DNA of 64,000 nucleotides from Novosphingobium kaempferiae. Lineage in GTDB: Bacteria > Pseudomonadota > Alphaproteobacteria > Sphingomonadales > Sphingomonadaceae. Location: NCBI RefSeq assembly GCF_021227995.1, contig NZ_CP089301.1, positions 3,162,001 to 3,226,000 on the forward strand. The letters are read 5' to 3'. Within the stretch, counting starts at the first letter, position 1; each line of letters begins with the position of its first letter. The notes below the pieces were generated by a model, which did not search any database, had not been told where the DNA came from, and worked only from the letters and a program-made list of their open reading frames with translations. The position numbers and the translations under genes are program-made. Below, in pieces: positions 29,151 to 38,523 of the stretch.

Positions 29151-29576
29151 CTACGATGCGTTTGCGATGGCGGAGACGGCCGCTCTGGCGACGGTGATGT
29201 CCTGCTCGACGGTGCCGGCGCTGGTCCCCACCGCGCCGATGATCGCGCCGTCGAGGTGGACGGGCAGCCCGCCGCCGAAGATCACCACCTTGCCCTCGTT
29301 GCTCTGCTCGATGCCGAACAGCGGCGCTTCGGGCTGGGCGAGATGCGCCAGTTCGTCGGTCGTCTTGTCGAACAGGCGCGCGGTCCGCGCCTTGCCGATG
29401 GCAAGGTCGATGCTGCCGATCAGGGCGCCGTCCTGCCGCGAGAACGCGATCAGGTTGCCGCCCGCGTCGACCACGGCGATGTTGTAGGCAAGCCCGGTTT
29501 CGAGCGCGGCGGCCTCTCCGGCCGCCAGCATCTGCTTCGCGTCGTCCAGGGTCAGGGGCGTGTAAAGCCTTGGCAT
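29151..29576 (-). CDS. GlcG/HbpS family protein
   Basis: 141 residues from ATG at 29576 (GAGGA upstream). The GlcG/HbpS fold is recognised from LTLDDAKQMLAAGEAAALET, NIAVVDAGGNLIAFSRQDGA, AIGKARTA and FGGGLPVHLDGAIIGAVGTS. Family members bind haem or cobalamin or accompany oxidation operons; the role here is unknown. First gene of the block with the alcohol dehydrogenase and GFA protein. Confidence 0.85.
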   Translation of the reverse strand: MPRLYTPLTLDDAKQMLAAGEAAALETGLAYNIAVVDAGGNLIAFSRQDGALIGSIDLAIGKARTARLFDKTTDELAHLAQPEAPLFGIEQSNEGKVVIFGGGLPVHLDGAIIGAVGTSAGTVEQDITVARAAVSAIANAS

Positions 29577-30365
29577 GATGTCCTCGCTTCCGGCCTTTAG
29601 TTTCGGCTTCACGGGCTGAGGGACAATCGGAGATGCCGAACGGCGCTTGTGCGAAATCGCCCGCCTACCATTTCAGCCCAACGTCGTACCCGTCTTGCAA
29701 ATGACCCGGATGCACATTTCTCGACGGCCTGCTCTTGCGTGAAAGAGCGTCTGGCATGACATTAAAGAATTGGAGATGGCGGCATCGTTATTGACGATTT
29801 TGAAGAGCGGCATGCGATGAGGTTGCTTTGCCACTTTACCCGAACGGAAGATCGCATCCGCTTCGATGTGCTACTTGACTTTGCCAAGTATGGCTTACCG
29901 CAACAGTTGGTCTTCGCTGGCGCCTCTATCTAAGCGCGACATTGCCGCTTCCCGCGAGGCTGACGCAGCAGTACAACCTTGTGGGGATGCACGTGCACGT
30001 TTGGTTCGCAAGCCGGAGCGCTCGGCCCGCATCCCGCCCGCCGGTGGCTGCCTTGAGTGGATTGCGAGCTGTGAGGCTCGTTAGCGGTTGTGCTTTGAAT
30101 CTCCTTGAGTATCCTGAACCCGCACCGTCCATTTATACGGTGCCGAGGCGTGAGAACCTCGCAAGGGAAAATTGATCGACCCCGTTTCCACGTGGCCGGG
30201 TGGCCGACGCGCATGTCCAAGTCGCGAGCGACTAAAGGCGTCGGTGCACGTTCTCTTGCGTGTTCTCAACACCCGGCTTCGGCCGGTTCGCCTCGTTGAC
30301 GAGGAGAGCCGGCCAATGGCAGCAGTCTGGTTTGTCCCCCCGCGCGGCGAGCGGGATCGTGCGAC
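29577..30365. other. Intergenic region between GlcG-like gene and lasso fecI
   Basis: About 790 bp. No gene with convincing coding character was found. A 38-codon frame from ATG at about 29818 (MRLLCHFTRTEDRIRF) is open but has no recognisable relative. Small inverted repeats occur, including GCACCGT/ACGGTGC at 30122-30143. Both divergent promoters should lie here, and a junction of horizontally acquired DNA is possible. Confidence 0.45.
30281..30314 (+). promoter_or_regulatory. Nested hairpin in the fecI leader
   Basis: GGCCGG ... CCTCG TTGA CGAGG ... CCGGCC form two nested stems 52 bases before the sigma-factor ATG. It could be a leader RNA structure or a terminator shielding the operon; there is no T-tract. 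Confidence 0.45.
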
Positions 30366-30926
30366 ATGAGGTTCGCACGGCTAGGTTTGGGTGATGGTGA
30401 TCCTCTGCCTCCCGAACATGACCGGATCGCGCCCGCAGCGATCACGCTGGAGGACCTCTATCGCGATCACAAACCGGGATTGCTGCGTTTCGTGAAGGGC
30501 TACGGCGCCGCTGAAGATGCCGAGGACATCGTCCATCAGGTCTTCGTGCGGGTTGCGAAGCGCGGCGCGTGTTCGGCGATAGGCTCGCCGGGGCGCTATT
30601 TGCGCCAGGCTGCACGCAATCTCGTTCGGGACCGGCGCAGTGCCTTGCTCCGCACCGGCGCGGACAGGCACGTGTCCATTGATGATGCCATCGTTGCCGA
30701 CGGCGATCCCATCGCGGCGCTTGAAGCGCGTGATCGGCTTGCGCGGATCGAGCAGGCGGTCCTTCGCCTCAAGCCACTGACCCGGCAGATATTCCTCGCA
30801 TGCCGCATCGACGGCTGTAGTTATGGGGAGATCGCCCAGCAGACCGGGTTGAGTGTGCGCGGAGTCGAGAAACAGATGAACCGGGCATTGAAACAGCTTG
30901 AACGGCACCTGTCGCGCGATGGATGA
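30366..30926 (+). CDS. FecI-type ECF RNA polymerase sigma factor
   Basis: 186 residues. Region 2 is seen in LYRDHKPGLLRFVKGYGA and AEDAEDIVHQVFVRVAK; region 4 in LKPLTRQIFLACRIDGCSYG and GLSVRGVEKQMNRALKQLE. FecI-type sigmas are activated by a FecR partner when a TonB-dependent receptor binds its ligand. Here fecR, the receptor and the isopeptidase-like gene follow directly, so the likely signal is the lasso peptide and the likely target is this operon. The ATG at 30366 has only a weak ribosome-binding site. Confidence 0.9.
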   Translation: MRFARLGLGDGDPLPPEHDRIAPAAITLEDLYRDHKPGLLRFVKGYGAAEDAEDIVHQVFVRVAKRGACSAIGSPGRYLRQAARNLVRDRRSALLRTGADRHVSIDDAIVADGDPIAALEARDRLARIEQAVLRLKPLTRQIFLACRIDGCSYGEIAQQTGLSVRGVEKQMNRALKQLERHLSRDG

Positions 30927-31908
30927 AACGATACCGCCATCGATCCGCGCTGCCGCCCGGCGCTGGCATGTCCACCGTCAAGGGGCTGGCAGGAGCGACC
31001 GCAGCGCCGTGCAACCCGAACTGCAGGCATGGCTCGATGCGGATCCGCGTCATCTCCGAGCCTTCGCGCAAGTCGAGGGGATGTGGGACGAACTGGGCCT
31101 GGTCGCAGGCACCGACACCAGCCAGACACGGCATCTGAAAAAGGCGCCGTTCCATATGCGCCGCGCGACGCACGTCGCCTTCGGGGCCGGCGTCGCCGCC
31201 GTGTGTGCCGCCATTCTCGCAGTCAGCGTCACGGGCGCAGTCGATCCGCTGACCCTGGTGTCGCAGGCCAAGGCCGTGACCTACACGACCGGCGTCGGCG
31301 AAATCCGCAACCTGGCGCTCGATGACGGTTCACGGCTCGTGCTCGATACCGGGACCCGGGTGACGGTACACCGGACCCGCCCCCTGGAAGTCACCGTGCT
31401 CGCGGGGCGGGCGCGTTTTATCGTCGGGGGCAGGGACCGGCAGGCCATCGTCTCGGTGCCGGACGGTGAAATCCGGGCTGCCGGTGGCGCCGTGTTCGAC
31501 GCCAGCCTCATCGTCAGGCCGGTGCAGGTCACCACCCTGCAAGGCGACGTCCATCTGCGCGCGTCCGCGCAGACGAAGTTCGGGGATATGCGCGTACAAC
31601 CTCGCCAGACCGGTAAACTCGGAATGGCGGGCGAGGCCCGGCCGGCGATCCTCGGGCAATTGCGCTGGGTCGATGGCATGCTCGGCTTCGATGGCGAGCC
31701 GCTCGATGCGGCCATCGCGATGATGAACAGGTACAACCGCGTGCAGATCGCGACGCGCGAAATCGACACCGATGACCTGAAGGTGAGCGGGGCCTTCGCC
31801 GCGAACCAGCCGGAGGCCTTCGCCGCCGCGATCGCGACAACGTTCCGGCTCGACGTCGAAAGGGGCCGGGGGCCGGTCATCCTCCTGCGTCCCCGCCGCC
31901 GTGACTGA
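30919..31908 (+). CDS. FecR family sigma-regulator
   Basis: 329 residues from ATG at 30919, overlapping the sigma gene by 8 bases, which implies translational coupling. N-terminal cytoplasmic domain (IRAAARRWHVHRQGAG, ELQAWLDADPRHLRAFAQVE, the DUF4880 pattern), one membrane helix at about residues 82-106 (VAFGAGVAAVCAAILAVSVT), then the periplasmic FecR domain (TYTTGVGEIRNLALDDGSRL, VLDTGTRV). The C-terminal part (DAAIAMMNRYNRVQIATREI) is the STN-interacting region of the family. It transmits occupancy of the receptor across the inner membrane. Confidence 0.9.
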   Translation: MDETIPPSIRAAARRWHVHRQGAGRSDRSAVQPELQAWLDADPRHLRAFAQVEGMWDELGLVAGTDTSQTRHLKKAPFHMRRATHVAFGAGVAAVCAAILAVSVTGAVDPLTLVSQAKAVTYTTGVGEIRNLALDDGSRLVLDTGTRVTVHRTRPLEVTVLAGRARFIVGGRDRQAIVSVPDGEIRAAGGAVFDASLIVRPVQVTTLQGDVHLRASAQTKFGDMRVQPRQTGKLGMAGEARPAILGQLRWVDGMLGFDGEPLDAAIAMMNRYNRVQIATREIDTDDLKVSGAFAANQPEAFAAAIATTFRLDVERGRGPVILLRPRRRD

Positions 31909-31942
31909 GCGCGCGTCCGCAAGGCCGTGCTCAGGGCCGTAA

Positions 31943-32006
31943 AAAAAGTTGGCGGGTAAACCGGGCCATGCCGGTCCTTCCCCCTAACCCACCGAGTTTT
32001 TCGGTG
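31943..32006 (+). promoter_or_regulatory. Possible ECF-type promoter/leader for the receptor gene
   Basis: In the 114-bp gap after fecR, an A-tract with GTTGGCGGGTAAACC is followed by CATGCCGGTCCTTCCCC and then a small hairpin CACCGAG...TTCGGTG (31990-32006) just before the receptor ATG. The layout resembles promoters preceding FecI-controlled receptor genes, but no consensus could be proven by eye. Confidence 0.35.
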
Positions 32007-32022
32007 CAGGGGGGAAAAGACC

Positions 32023-34581
32023 ATGACGTCCTACAGGAATACGCTCCTCCATAGTCTGGGGGGCGCGGCCGCGTTCGCCCTCGTTGCGTTCGCGCCGAAT
32101 TGCCATGCGAGCACGGGCGACGAGCAGGTCCGGCTCGATCTGCCGGCACAGCCGCTCGGCGAGGCGCTGCGGGCGCTCGGGCTGGCGACACACCGCAATA
32201 TCACCGCCGATACCGCCGAACTGGGCGATCGCCTGGCCCCGCCGCTTTCGGGCATCTACACTGCCGAAAGCGCGCTTCGCGTGCTGATCGCCGGAACCGG
32301 CCTGACCTATCGCCGGGTCGGCACCGCGCTGGTGGTCGTGGCCGAGGAGCGCGATGACCTTGCCCCCAGCCGGCCGGACGGCGAGATCACGGTCACGGGC
32401 AGCCGCATTCGCGGCGCCGAGGTCACCTCGCTGGTGATCCGATCGGACCGGGAGAGCCTGGAGGCCGCCGGGCTGAGGACGATGGCGGACGTCGCCCGCA
32501 GCCTGCCGCAGAGTTTCGGCGGCGGCGTCAATCCCGGGATCGGCTACAATGTGCCTGCCGCCAACGGCGTCGATGTCGGGGGCACGTCGTCCGTCAACCT
32601 GCGCGGGCTCGGCAGCGACGCCACGCTCACCCTGATCAACGGGCATCGTGCGGCCTACAACGGTTCGCGCCAGGGGATAGACATCTCGGCCATTCCGCTC
32701 GGTATCGTCGAGCGGGTGGAGGTCGTCCCCGACGGCGGTTCCGCGCTCTACGGATCGGACGCGGTGGCCGGTGTCGTCAACGTGCTGCTGCGCCCCGATT
32801 TCGATGGGCTCGAGACCCGGGCGCAGATCGGCGGTGCCAGCAACGGCGGAAATTTCCAGCAGCAGTATGGCGCCGTGGCGGGGACGCGCTGGACTTCGGG
32901 TGGCGTCGTGTTGGCCTACGAGTATCTCGCCAACAGTGCGATCATGTCCGACCAGCGCGATTATACCGCTGTCCATCCCGGGCTGACCCTGCTCCCGGGA
33001 CAGCATCGGCATGCCGTGGCCGCGAACGGGCACCAGGAGATTGCGCCGGGTCTGACCTTCTCGATGGATGCGCTGTTCAACAAGCGCTGGTACTTCGCGC
33101 AGAACCCCACAAACATCCAGGGTGACCTCGAGGTGTCGCGGCTGGAGAAGAGCTCGACCAGCCGCTCGCTGACCCTGGGCCCTGCGCTCAGGCTCGATCT
33201 TGGCGGAAGCTGGCAGGCGGGTCTTTCCGGCGTCTATGGCAACGAGCGGCTCTGGGCGGTCAGCTCGACATACACCGGTGAGGCCCCGACCAGTTCAGGC
33301 TTCGTGTGCTATTGCAATGAGCTCTATTCCGTCGAGGCGAGCGGCGACGGCGCGCTGTTCGCGCTGCCCGGCGGCCTCAGCCGCGTGGCGCTTGGGGCCG
33401 GCTATCGCCGCAACCTGTTCAAGGCCTATCAGCTCAACGTGGCCAACACCGCTGCCGCGCAAGGCAGCTACTATGCCTACGGCGAGATCAACCTGCCTCT
33501 CCTGTCGCGTGCGCAGGGCATCTGGGGCGTCGATCGGCTGAACCTGAGCGGCGCCATCCGCTATGAACGCTACTCCGGCATCGCCTCGGTGGCCACGCCC
33601 AAGCTGGGGATCGTCTATGCGCCGCTCGCGGACCTCGCGCTCAAGGCCAACTGGGGGCGGTCCTTCCGCGCGCCGACCATGTACCAGTTGCATCAGGTCC
33701 GGCTGGCATCGCTCTACAATGCGGCGAGCCTGGGCGGCGCGGGCGGCACTGCGCTTTATCTCACCGGAGGCAACGGCGACCTGAAGCCCGAGCATGCCCG
33801 GACTTGGAGCGCCAGCCTCGAATACAAGCCGCGTGCGGTGCCGGGGCTCGAGGTCCAGGTCAGCTATTTCTCGGTGGTCTACAAGGATAGGATCGTCACA
33901 CCGATCGTGTATCTCTCCCAGGCGCTGGGCAATGCGATCTACGCCGACTACGTGACAAGCCAGCCGACAACTTCCGCCGTCCAGCAGGCCGTCGCCGGAG
34001 CTGGCGTATTCTATAACTATACGGGCGCGGCCTATGACCCCGCCAATGTCGGCTTCATCGTCGACAACGCCAACGTCAACGCGGGACGCCAGGACATCCA
34101 TGGCATCGACCTGCTGGCGCGATACGAGGGCGATATCGGCGACTGGGGGAGCCTGGGTGTCGTCGTCAACACCAGCTATCTGACGAGCCATCAGCAACTG
34201 ACGCCGGAGGCGATACGCATGCCGCTCGCGGGCCGGCTCTTCAATCCGCCGCACTGGCGCAGCCGCGCGGACGTAACCTGGCGCGCAGCGGGAGCGACCT
34301 TGAACGCTTCGGTCAGTCATGTCGGCGGCGTCACGGACGCACGCGCGAGCCAGAGCAGGAAGGTCGCGGGCATGACGACCTTCGACCTGACTCTTGATTA
34401 TGTGTTCGGTCGGGATGCCGGACCCTTGTCCGGGGTTTCGCTGAACCTTTCGGCACAGAACCTGTTCAATGCGCGCCCCGATGCGATCGTCGCGCCGAGC
34501 TATTACGAGACGGCATACGACACCACGAACTATTCCGCGATCGGCCGCTTCCTCTCCATTGGGGTGACCAAATCGTGGTGA
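32023..34581 (+). CDS. TonB-dependent receptor with N-terminal STN signalling domain
   Basis: 852 residues. Signal peptide (LGGAAAFALVAFAPNCHAS), then an STN/secretin-TonB short domain at about residues 35-90 (RLDLPAQPLGEALRALGLAT), a TonB box region around EITVTGSRIRG, a plug (SVNLRGLGSDATLTLINGHR, VEVVPDGGSALYGSDAVAGV), and a barrel whose C-terminus reads IGRFLSIGVTKSW with terminal aromatic residue. The STN domain marks it as a signal-transducing receptor for FecR. Placed between fecR and the isopeptidase-like gene, it most likely imports the lasso peptide into the periplasm. Confidence 0.93.
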   Translation: MTSYRNTLLHSLGGAAAFALVAFAPNCHASTGDEQVRLDLPAQPLGEALRALGLATHRNITADTAELGDRLAPPLSGIYTAESALRVLIAGTGLTYRRVGTALVVVAEERDDLAPSRPDGEITVTGSRIRGAEVTSLVIRSDRESLEAAGLRTMADVARSLPQSFGGGVNPGIGYNVPAANGVDVGGTSSVNLRGLGSDATLTLINGHRAAYNGSRQGIDISAIPLGIVERVEVVPDGGSALYGSDAVAGVVNVLLRPDFDGLETRAQIGGASNGGNFQQQYGAVAGTRWTSGGVVLAYEYLANSAIMSDQRDYTAVHPGLTLLPGQHRHAVAANGHQEIAPGLTFSMDALFNKRWYFAQNPTNIQGDLEVSRLEKSSTSRSLTLGPALRLDLGGSWQAGLSGVYGNERLWAVSSTYTGEAPTSSGFVCYCNELYSVEASGDGALFALPGGLSRVALGAGYRRNLFKAYQLNVANTAAAQGSYYAYGEINLPLLSRAQGIWGVDRLNLSGAIRYERYSGIASVATPKLGIVYAPLADLALKANWGRSFRAPTMYQLHQVRLASLYNAASLGGAGGTALYLTGGNGDLKPEHARTWSASLEYKPRAVPGLEVQVSYFSVVYKDRIVTPIVYLSQALGNAIYADYVTSQPTTSAVQQAVAGAGVFYNYTGAAYDPANVGFIVDNANVNAGRQDIHGIDLLARYEGDIGDWGSLGVVVNTSYLTSHQQLTPEAIRMPLAGRLFNPPHWRSRADVTWRAAGATLNASVSHVGGVTDARASQSRKVAGMTTFDLTLDYVFGRDAGPLSGVSLNLSAQNLFNARPDAIVAPSYYETAYDTTNYSAIGRFLSIGVTKSW

Positions 34582-36695
34582 GGCATCGATCCTGGATCGG
34601 GAGGGCCGGACTGGTGTTTGCCGGCCTGTGGCCCGGGGTGGCTGCGGCGGCGTGCGACGATCTGCTGGCGAGCCTCGGCGCCCCCGCCGCGCGGCGTCTC
34701 GTCACCGCCGACGACCTTCTGCTGCTGCGCGACATCGGCCAGCCGGACGCGTCGCTGGTCAACAACCGCAGCCCGCTGGCGGTTTCTCCCGAGGGTGACC
34801 GCATCGCCTTCGTGCTGAACCGGGCCGACCCTGCGAACAACGCCTACTGCCGGGGGGTGGTCGTGCTCGACATCGCGCAGCCGGGCTCGGCACGGCTCGT
34901 CGACCACGGCGGCGAGCTCATCACCGAACCGGTGGCCATTCGCGGCATGGTCTTTCCCGGGGGATCTCCGGCGGTGGTGACCCCGGTCTGGTCCCCGGAC
35001 GGTCAATGGCTCGCCTACCTGCGCCGTGATCACGGGGTAACCCAGGTCTGGCGGGTCCGGGCCGACGGCGGCGATGCGCGGATGGTGTCCCGTTCGGCCG
35101 GCGATGTCGTGTCGATGCGCTGGGACGGGGCAACCAACCGCATCGTCTTCACCACGCGCCCCGGGACAAAGGCCCTCAACGATGCCATCGAGCGCGAGGG
35201 GCGTGGCGGCTGGCTATACGATGCGCGTTTCGCGCCCAATATCGCCTCGCGGCCGCTGCCGGGCGAGGCGCCTCTCGTCGCCACGTCGATCTCCCCTGAC
35301 GGAAGCGACGAACGCGCGGCCCGGGCGGCAGCCGACTCCGTCGATGCAGCTGGCGGCTGGTCGCTTCCCTACGCCGTGGCCGCGGACGGCCGCCGCGCCG
35401 TCGTGCAGCGACGCGGGGGCGGTGTCGCAGCGCCTCTCGAGCTGGCGATCACCGGGGCTGACGGTGCCCGGATCACCTGCGATTTCGCTGCCTGTGCCGG
35501 TGGCCTGATCGGGGTCTGGTGGGAGGGGAATGGCCGAGACCTCCTGTTCCTGCGCAGGGAGGGGTGGGCGCAGGAGGTTACGGCCCTTTATCGCTGGGAC
35601 CCTGGCGAAAAGGCCGGACCGGCGGCACTCGTGCGTACCCGCGACGTGCTGCTTGGCTGCGTGATGGCGGCAAAGGGGCTGGCTTGCCTGCGCGAGAATG
35701 CCACCACCCCGCGCTATCTCGACCTCATCGACTTGCGCAGTGGCAGCAGCCGCGGTCTGTTCGATCCCAACCCGCAATTCGCGAGACTGATCCTGGGATC
35801 GGTGCGGCGGCTGCGCTGGAAGAACGATCGCGGGCTCGAGGCATGGGGCGACCTCGTGCTGCCGCCAGGGTACCGGGGAAGGGCCCGCCTGCCGCTGGTC
35901 GTCGTCCAGTATCACAGCGATGGCTTTCTGCGCGGCGGCACCGGCGACGAATATCCGATCCATGCCTTTGCCGCAGCCGGCTTCGCGGTTCTCAGTGTCG
36001 AGCGGCCGCAGGTGCTCGGCGCGCAGCGCACCGATCTCAAGACCACGTACGATCTTGCCGCATACATGCAGAAGGACTGGGGCGAGCGGCGCAGCCTGCT
36101 CTCCTCGCTGGAAACAGGCACGAAGATGGCCATCGCCACCGGTGCCGTAGACCCGGCGAGGGTCGGGCTGACGGGCCTCAGCGATGGTGCCTCGAGCGTC
36201 CGCTTCGCGCTGATCAATTCGGATATGTTCGCGGCGGCGGCCATCAGCACCTGCTGCGTCGAGGCCGACACGCTCACCTATGGCGGCATCGGCGTCGCGC
36301 GCGACTTCGCGCGCATCGGCTATCCCGCGCCGGGAAACGATTCCGGAGATTTCTGGAAGCCCTACGCGCTCTCGCTCAGTGCCGGGCGGATCAGGGCGCC
36401 GCTGCTCATGCAGCTGGCGGACGACGAATACCTCTTCGGCCTGCCCGCTTTCACCGCGCTGCGCGCGGCAGGCAAGGCAGTCGAGATGGTGGTGTTTCCG
36501 GGCGAGCACCACATGAAATGGCAACCGGCGCATCGCGCGGCGATCTACCGGCGCAACATCGACTGGTTCACCTTCTGGCTGCAGAACCGCAGCGATGACG
36601 ATCCGTCGAAGGATGAGCAGTATCGCCGGTGGGAGGCCATGCGCGCGGCTTTGGCACCACCCGGTCAAGCCGTGCCCGATGACGCAAGCCGGTGA
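34575..36695 (+). CDS. S9-fold peptidase, probable lasso-peptide isopeptidase (AtxE-type)
   Basis: 706 residues from GTG at 34575 (a second GTG follows immediately), overlapping the receptor gene by 7 bases. Signal peptide RAGLVFAGLWPGVAAAACD, a beta-propeller half (VSPEGDRIAFVLNRA, WSPDGQWLAYLRRDHGVTQV) and a C-terminal alpha/beta-hydrolase of the prolyl-oligopeptidase family. The triad is visible: Ser536 in GLSDGASS, Asp616/617 in LADDEY, His645/646 in GEHHMKW. In sphingomonad and Caulobacter lasso clusters this gene type linearises the lasso peptide by cutting the isopeptide bond; the neighbours here fit that role. Substrate specificity is inferred from context. Confidence 0.85.
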   Translation: MVRHRSWIGRAGLVFAGLWPGVAAAACDDLLASLGAPAARRLVTADDLLLLRDIGQPDASLVNNRSPLAVSPEGDRIAFVLNRADPANNAYCRGVVVLDIAQPGSARLVDHGGELITEPVAIRGMVFPGGSPAVVTPVWSPDGQWLAYLRRDHGVTQVWRVRADGGDARMVSRSAGDVVSMRWDGATNRIVFTTRPGTKALNDAIEREGRGGWLYDARFAPNIASRPLPGEAPLVATSISPDGSDERAARAAADSVDAAGGWSLPYAVAADGRRAVVQRRGGGVAAPLELAITGADGARITCDFAACAGGLIGVWWEGNGRDLLFLRREGWAQEVTALYRWDPGEKAGPAALVRTRDVLLGCVMAAKGLACLRENATTPRYLDLIDLRSGSSRGLFDPNPQFARLILGSVRRLRWKNDRGLEAWGDLVLPPGYRGRARLPLVVVQYHSDGFLRGGTGDEYPIHAFAAAGFAVLSVERPQVLGAQRTDLKTTYDLAAYMQKDWGERRSLLSSLETGTKMAIATGAVDPARVGLTGLSDGASSVRFALINSDMFAAAAISTCCVEADTLTYGGIGVARDFARIGYPAPGNDSGDFWKPYALSLSAGRIRAPLLMQLADDEYLFGLPAFTALRAAGKAVEMVVFPGEHHMKWQPAHRAAIYRRNIDWFTFWLQNRSDDDPSKDEQYRRWEAMRAALAPPGQAVPDDASR

Positions 36696-36768
36696 CGCAG
36701 GCTGGAGACGCGCACCGGTGAGCCAAGCTGCTGATCCGACATGATCCGCCGCTTTCGGCATCCGCTGC

Positions 36769-38523
36769 TCATGACGACCATGCCTGCGCCCAGCTTTCGG
36801 CATCGACGCACTTGAGGATGCGATGGAACGTTTCATGGCGGGCGGGCCTCGGATCGTCGAGACGGGCCAGTACGGCGTTGCGGTCGATGAGGCCGTGACG
36901 GGCAAGCAGCCCGTCACCCAGCAGCGCCCGGATCGCCGGGCGATGCGTCTCGAAGATCTCGGCGATGAAACTGTCCGGGGTGCCCTTGGTGCGGCGCGCG
37001 AGGATGTCGATCGGCAGGTCCCGGGCGAAGGCCCGCCGGGCGATGGCACGATTGCGGCCATCCTCCAGCCAGAGCCACGAAGGAACCCGGAGGCAGGCCT
37101 CGACGACAGGCTGCGAAAGCAAGGGCGCGATCGTCGGGATCGGATCCTGCGGATCAAGCGACTCGACATAGGCCTGGGCGATCGCGATCAGCCGGACATG
37201 TGCGGCGGAGCCGGGCAGTTCGCCGCGAGGGACCTGAAGCCAGGGGTGGTCGTCGCGTGCGGGAACGCCCTCGCTCGACGACGGCGGCATCAGGCTGAAA
37301 TCGCGCACGGGCCTCAATGCCGGCTTGCCGAGCCAGGCCCGGCGAACGGCATCCGAGATGACGCTGAGGACGCTCGCCGGCGCGAACCGGCTGGTTTCCA
37401 GCGCGGTCCGGACAAACGATCGGCCGGGGCCGGTGGTGAGCAGTCGATCCGCCGCCGGAGCTGCGGACTGGAGCGAGCAGAAGACGTTGTCGCCGCCGCC
37501 GCCGTTGAAGATGGCCTCCGCGCCCGTCCGATCGGCCAGTGCCGTGGCGAGGCGTATGGTTTCCTGCGAGAACACCCGCGCCCAGGGCCGGGGAAGCCGC
37601 GCCGATACCGAACGATACAGGACGACCTGCCCCACATCGCGGACCTGCTCGTGGAGGGTCATCGCCATCCACGCGCTCACCCGCCGGGCGTAGCGCCGTT
37701 CGTCGCCTGACGCGTCGCGGGTCACCAGGTTGAGGGCCTCCACCGCCACGCCGGCATTGCCAAGGCATGCCGCGACGATCGATGAATCCAGCCCGCCCGA
37801 CAGGAGCAGGGCCACGCGCCGGAATCTGCGCGCTCGGGCAACGACGCACCCGCGCACCGCCGCTTCGACCAGCATCGCGGCTTCGCCGGCATCCTCGACA
37901 TGGTTCTGGCGACTGGCGAACGACCAGGGGCTCCACGCTGCGCAATCGCTTCGGCCGCGGGAGGACAGGGCAAGGGTTTGACCCCCGCGCAGTTCGGATA
38001 CGCCCTGAAGGCATGTCGCCGGTCCCAGCAGTTCCGGGGCGGCGAGGTGGATGCGCAACTGGTCCCAGTCGATGGCCGGCTGCCACAGGCCGGCGTCACG
38101 CAGGATATCCATGTCCGAGGCAAGGATCCAGGCGTCTTGCGTCTCCACCAGGAAGCACGGCAGGTCGCCGAGCGGCGCACGCACGATCCGCAGGGTATCG
38201 TCGGTACCCTCGAGAAAGGCGACATAGCCGCCCCAGCAGGTCTCGATCAGGTGCCGCGGACCGTGCTGGACGATGCGTTCGCTGAACGCTCCGTTGATCC
38301 GGGATACCGCTTGCATGCTCGCCGTGTCGAACACGTCGCCGACGATCACCCCGCCGGCGCCAAGGTCGAGGATGGGTGCGCCCAGAACGGCGATCGCGGC
38401 GCGCCGGGTGTGCAGCTGCGTGCAGGGAGCATCGCCACCGATGCGAGCGGGAAGGTCCCCAGGCAGGGAAGGGGCCGTGCCGCCTTGCCTGGCAACGACT
38501 GCGAGATAGCGCGGCCTGCTCAC
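36769..38523 (-). CDS. Lasso peptide macrolactam synthetase (C protein, asparagine-synthase-like)
   Basis: 584 residues from GTG at 38523, overlapping the B gene by 4 bases. It has an N-terminal glutaminase-like fold without the catalytic N-terminal Cys2 (the protein starts MSRPRYLAVV), and a synthetase domain with the ATP-pyrophosphatase loop SGGLDSS (residues 242-248) and EAIFNGGGGDNVF. In lasso pathways this enzyme adenylates the Asp or Glu side chain of the core and closes the ring on Gly1. The C-terminal RNRAIARRAFARDLPIDILA is typical of the asparagine-synthase family. Last gene of the minus-strand operon, converging on the isopeptidase gene with a 73-bp gap. Confidence 0.92.
   Translation of the reverse strand: MSRPRYLAVVARQGGTAPSLPGDLPARIGGDAPCTQLHTRRAAIAVLGAPILDLGAGGVIVGDVFDTASMQAVSRINGAFSERIVQHGPRHLIETCWGGYVAFLEGTDDTLRIVRAPLGDLPCFLVETQDAWILASDMDILRDAGLWQPAIDWDQLRIHLAAPELLGPATCLQGVSELRGGQTLALSSRGRSDCAAWSPWSFASRQNHVEDAGEAAMLVEAAVRGCVVARARRFRRVALLLSGGLDSSIVAACLGNAGVAVEALNLVTRDASGDERRYARRVSAWMAMTLHEQVRDVGQVVLYRSVSARLPRPWARVFSQETIRLATALADRTGAEAIFNGGGGDNVFCSLQSAAPAADRLLTTGPGRSFVRTALETSRFAPASVLSVISDAVRRAWLGKPALRPVRDFSLMPPSSSEGVPARDDHPWLQVPRGELPGSAAHVRLIAIAQAYVESLDPQDPIPTIAPLLSQPVVEACLRVPSWLWLEDGRNRAIARRAFARDLPIDILARRTKGTPDSFIAEIFETHRPAIRALLGDGLLARHGLIDRNAVLARLDDPRPARHETFHRILKCVDAESWAQAWSS

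Noticed and set aside
29818..29935. 38-codon frame (MRLLCHFTRT...) upstream of fecI
   Set aside because: Open and somewhat protein-like, but no good ribosome-binding site, no known relative and too short to support.
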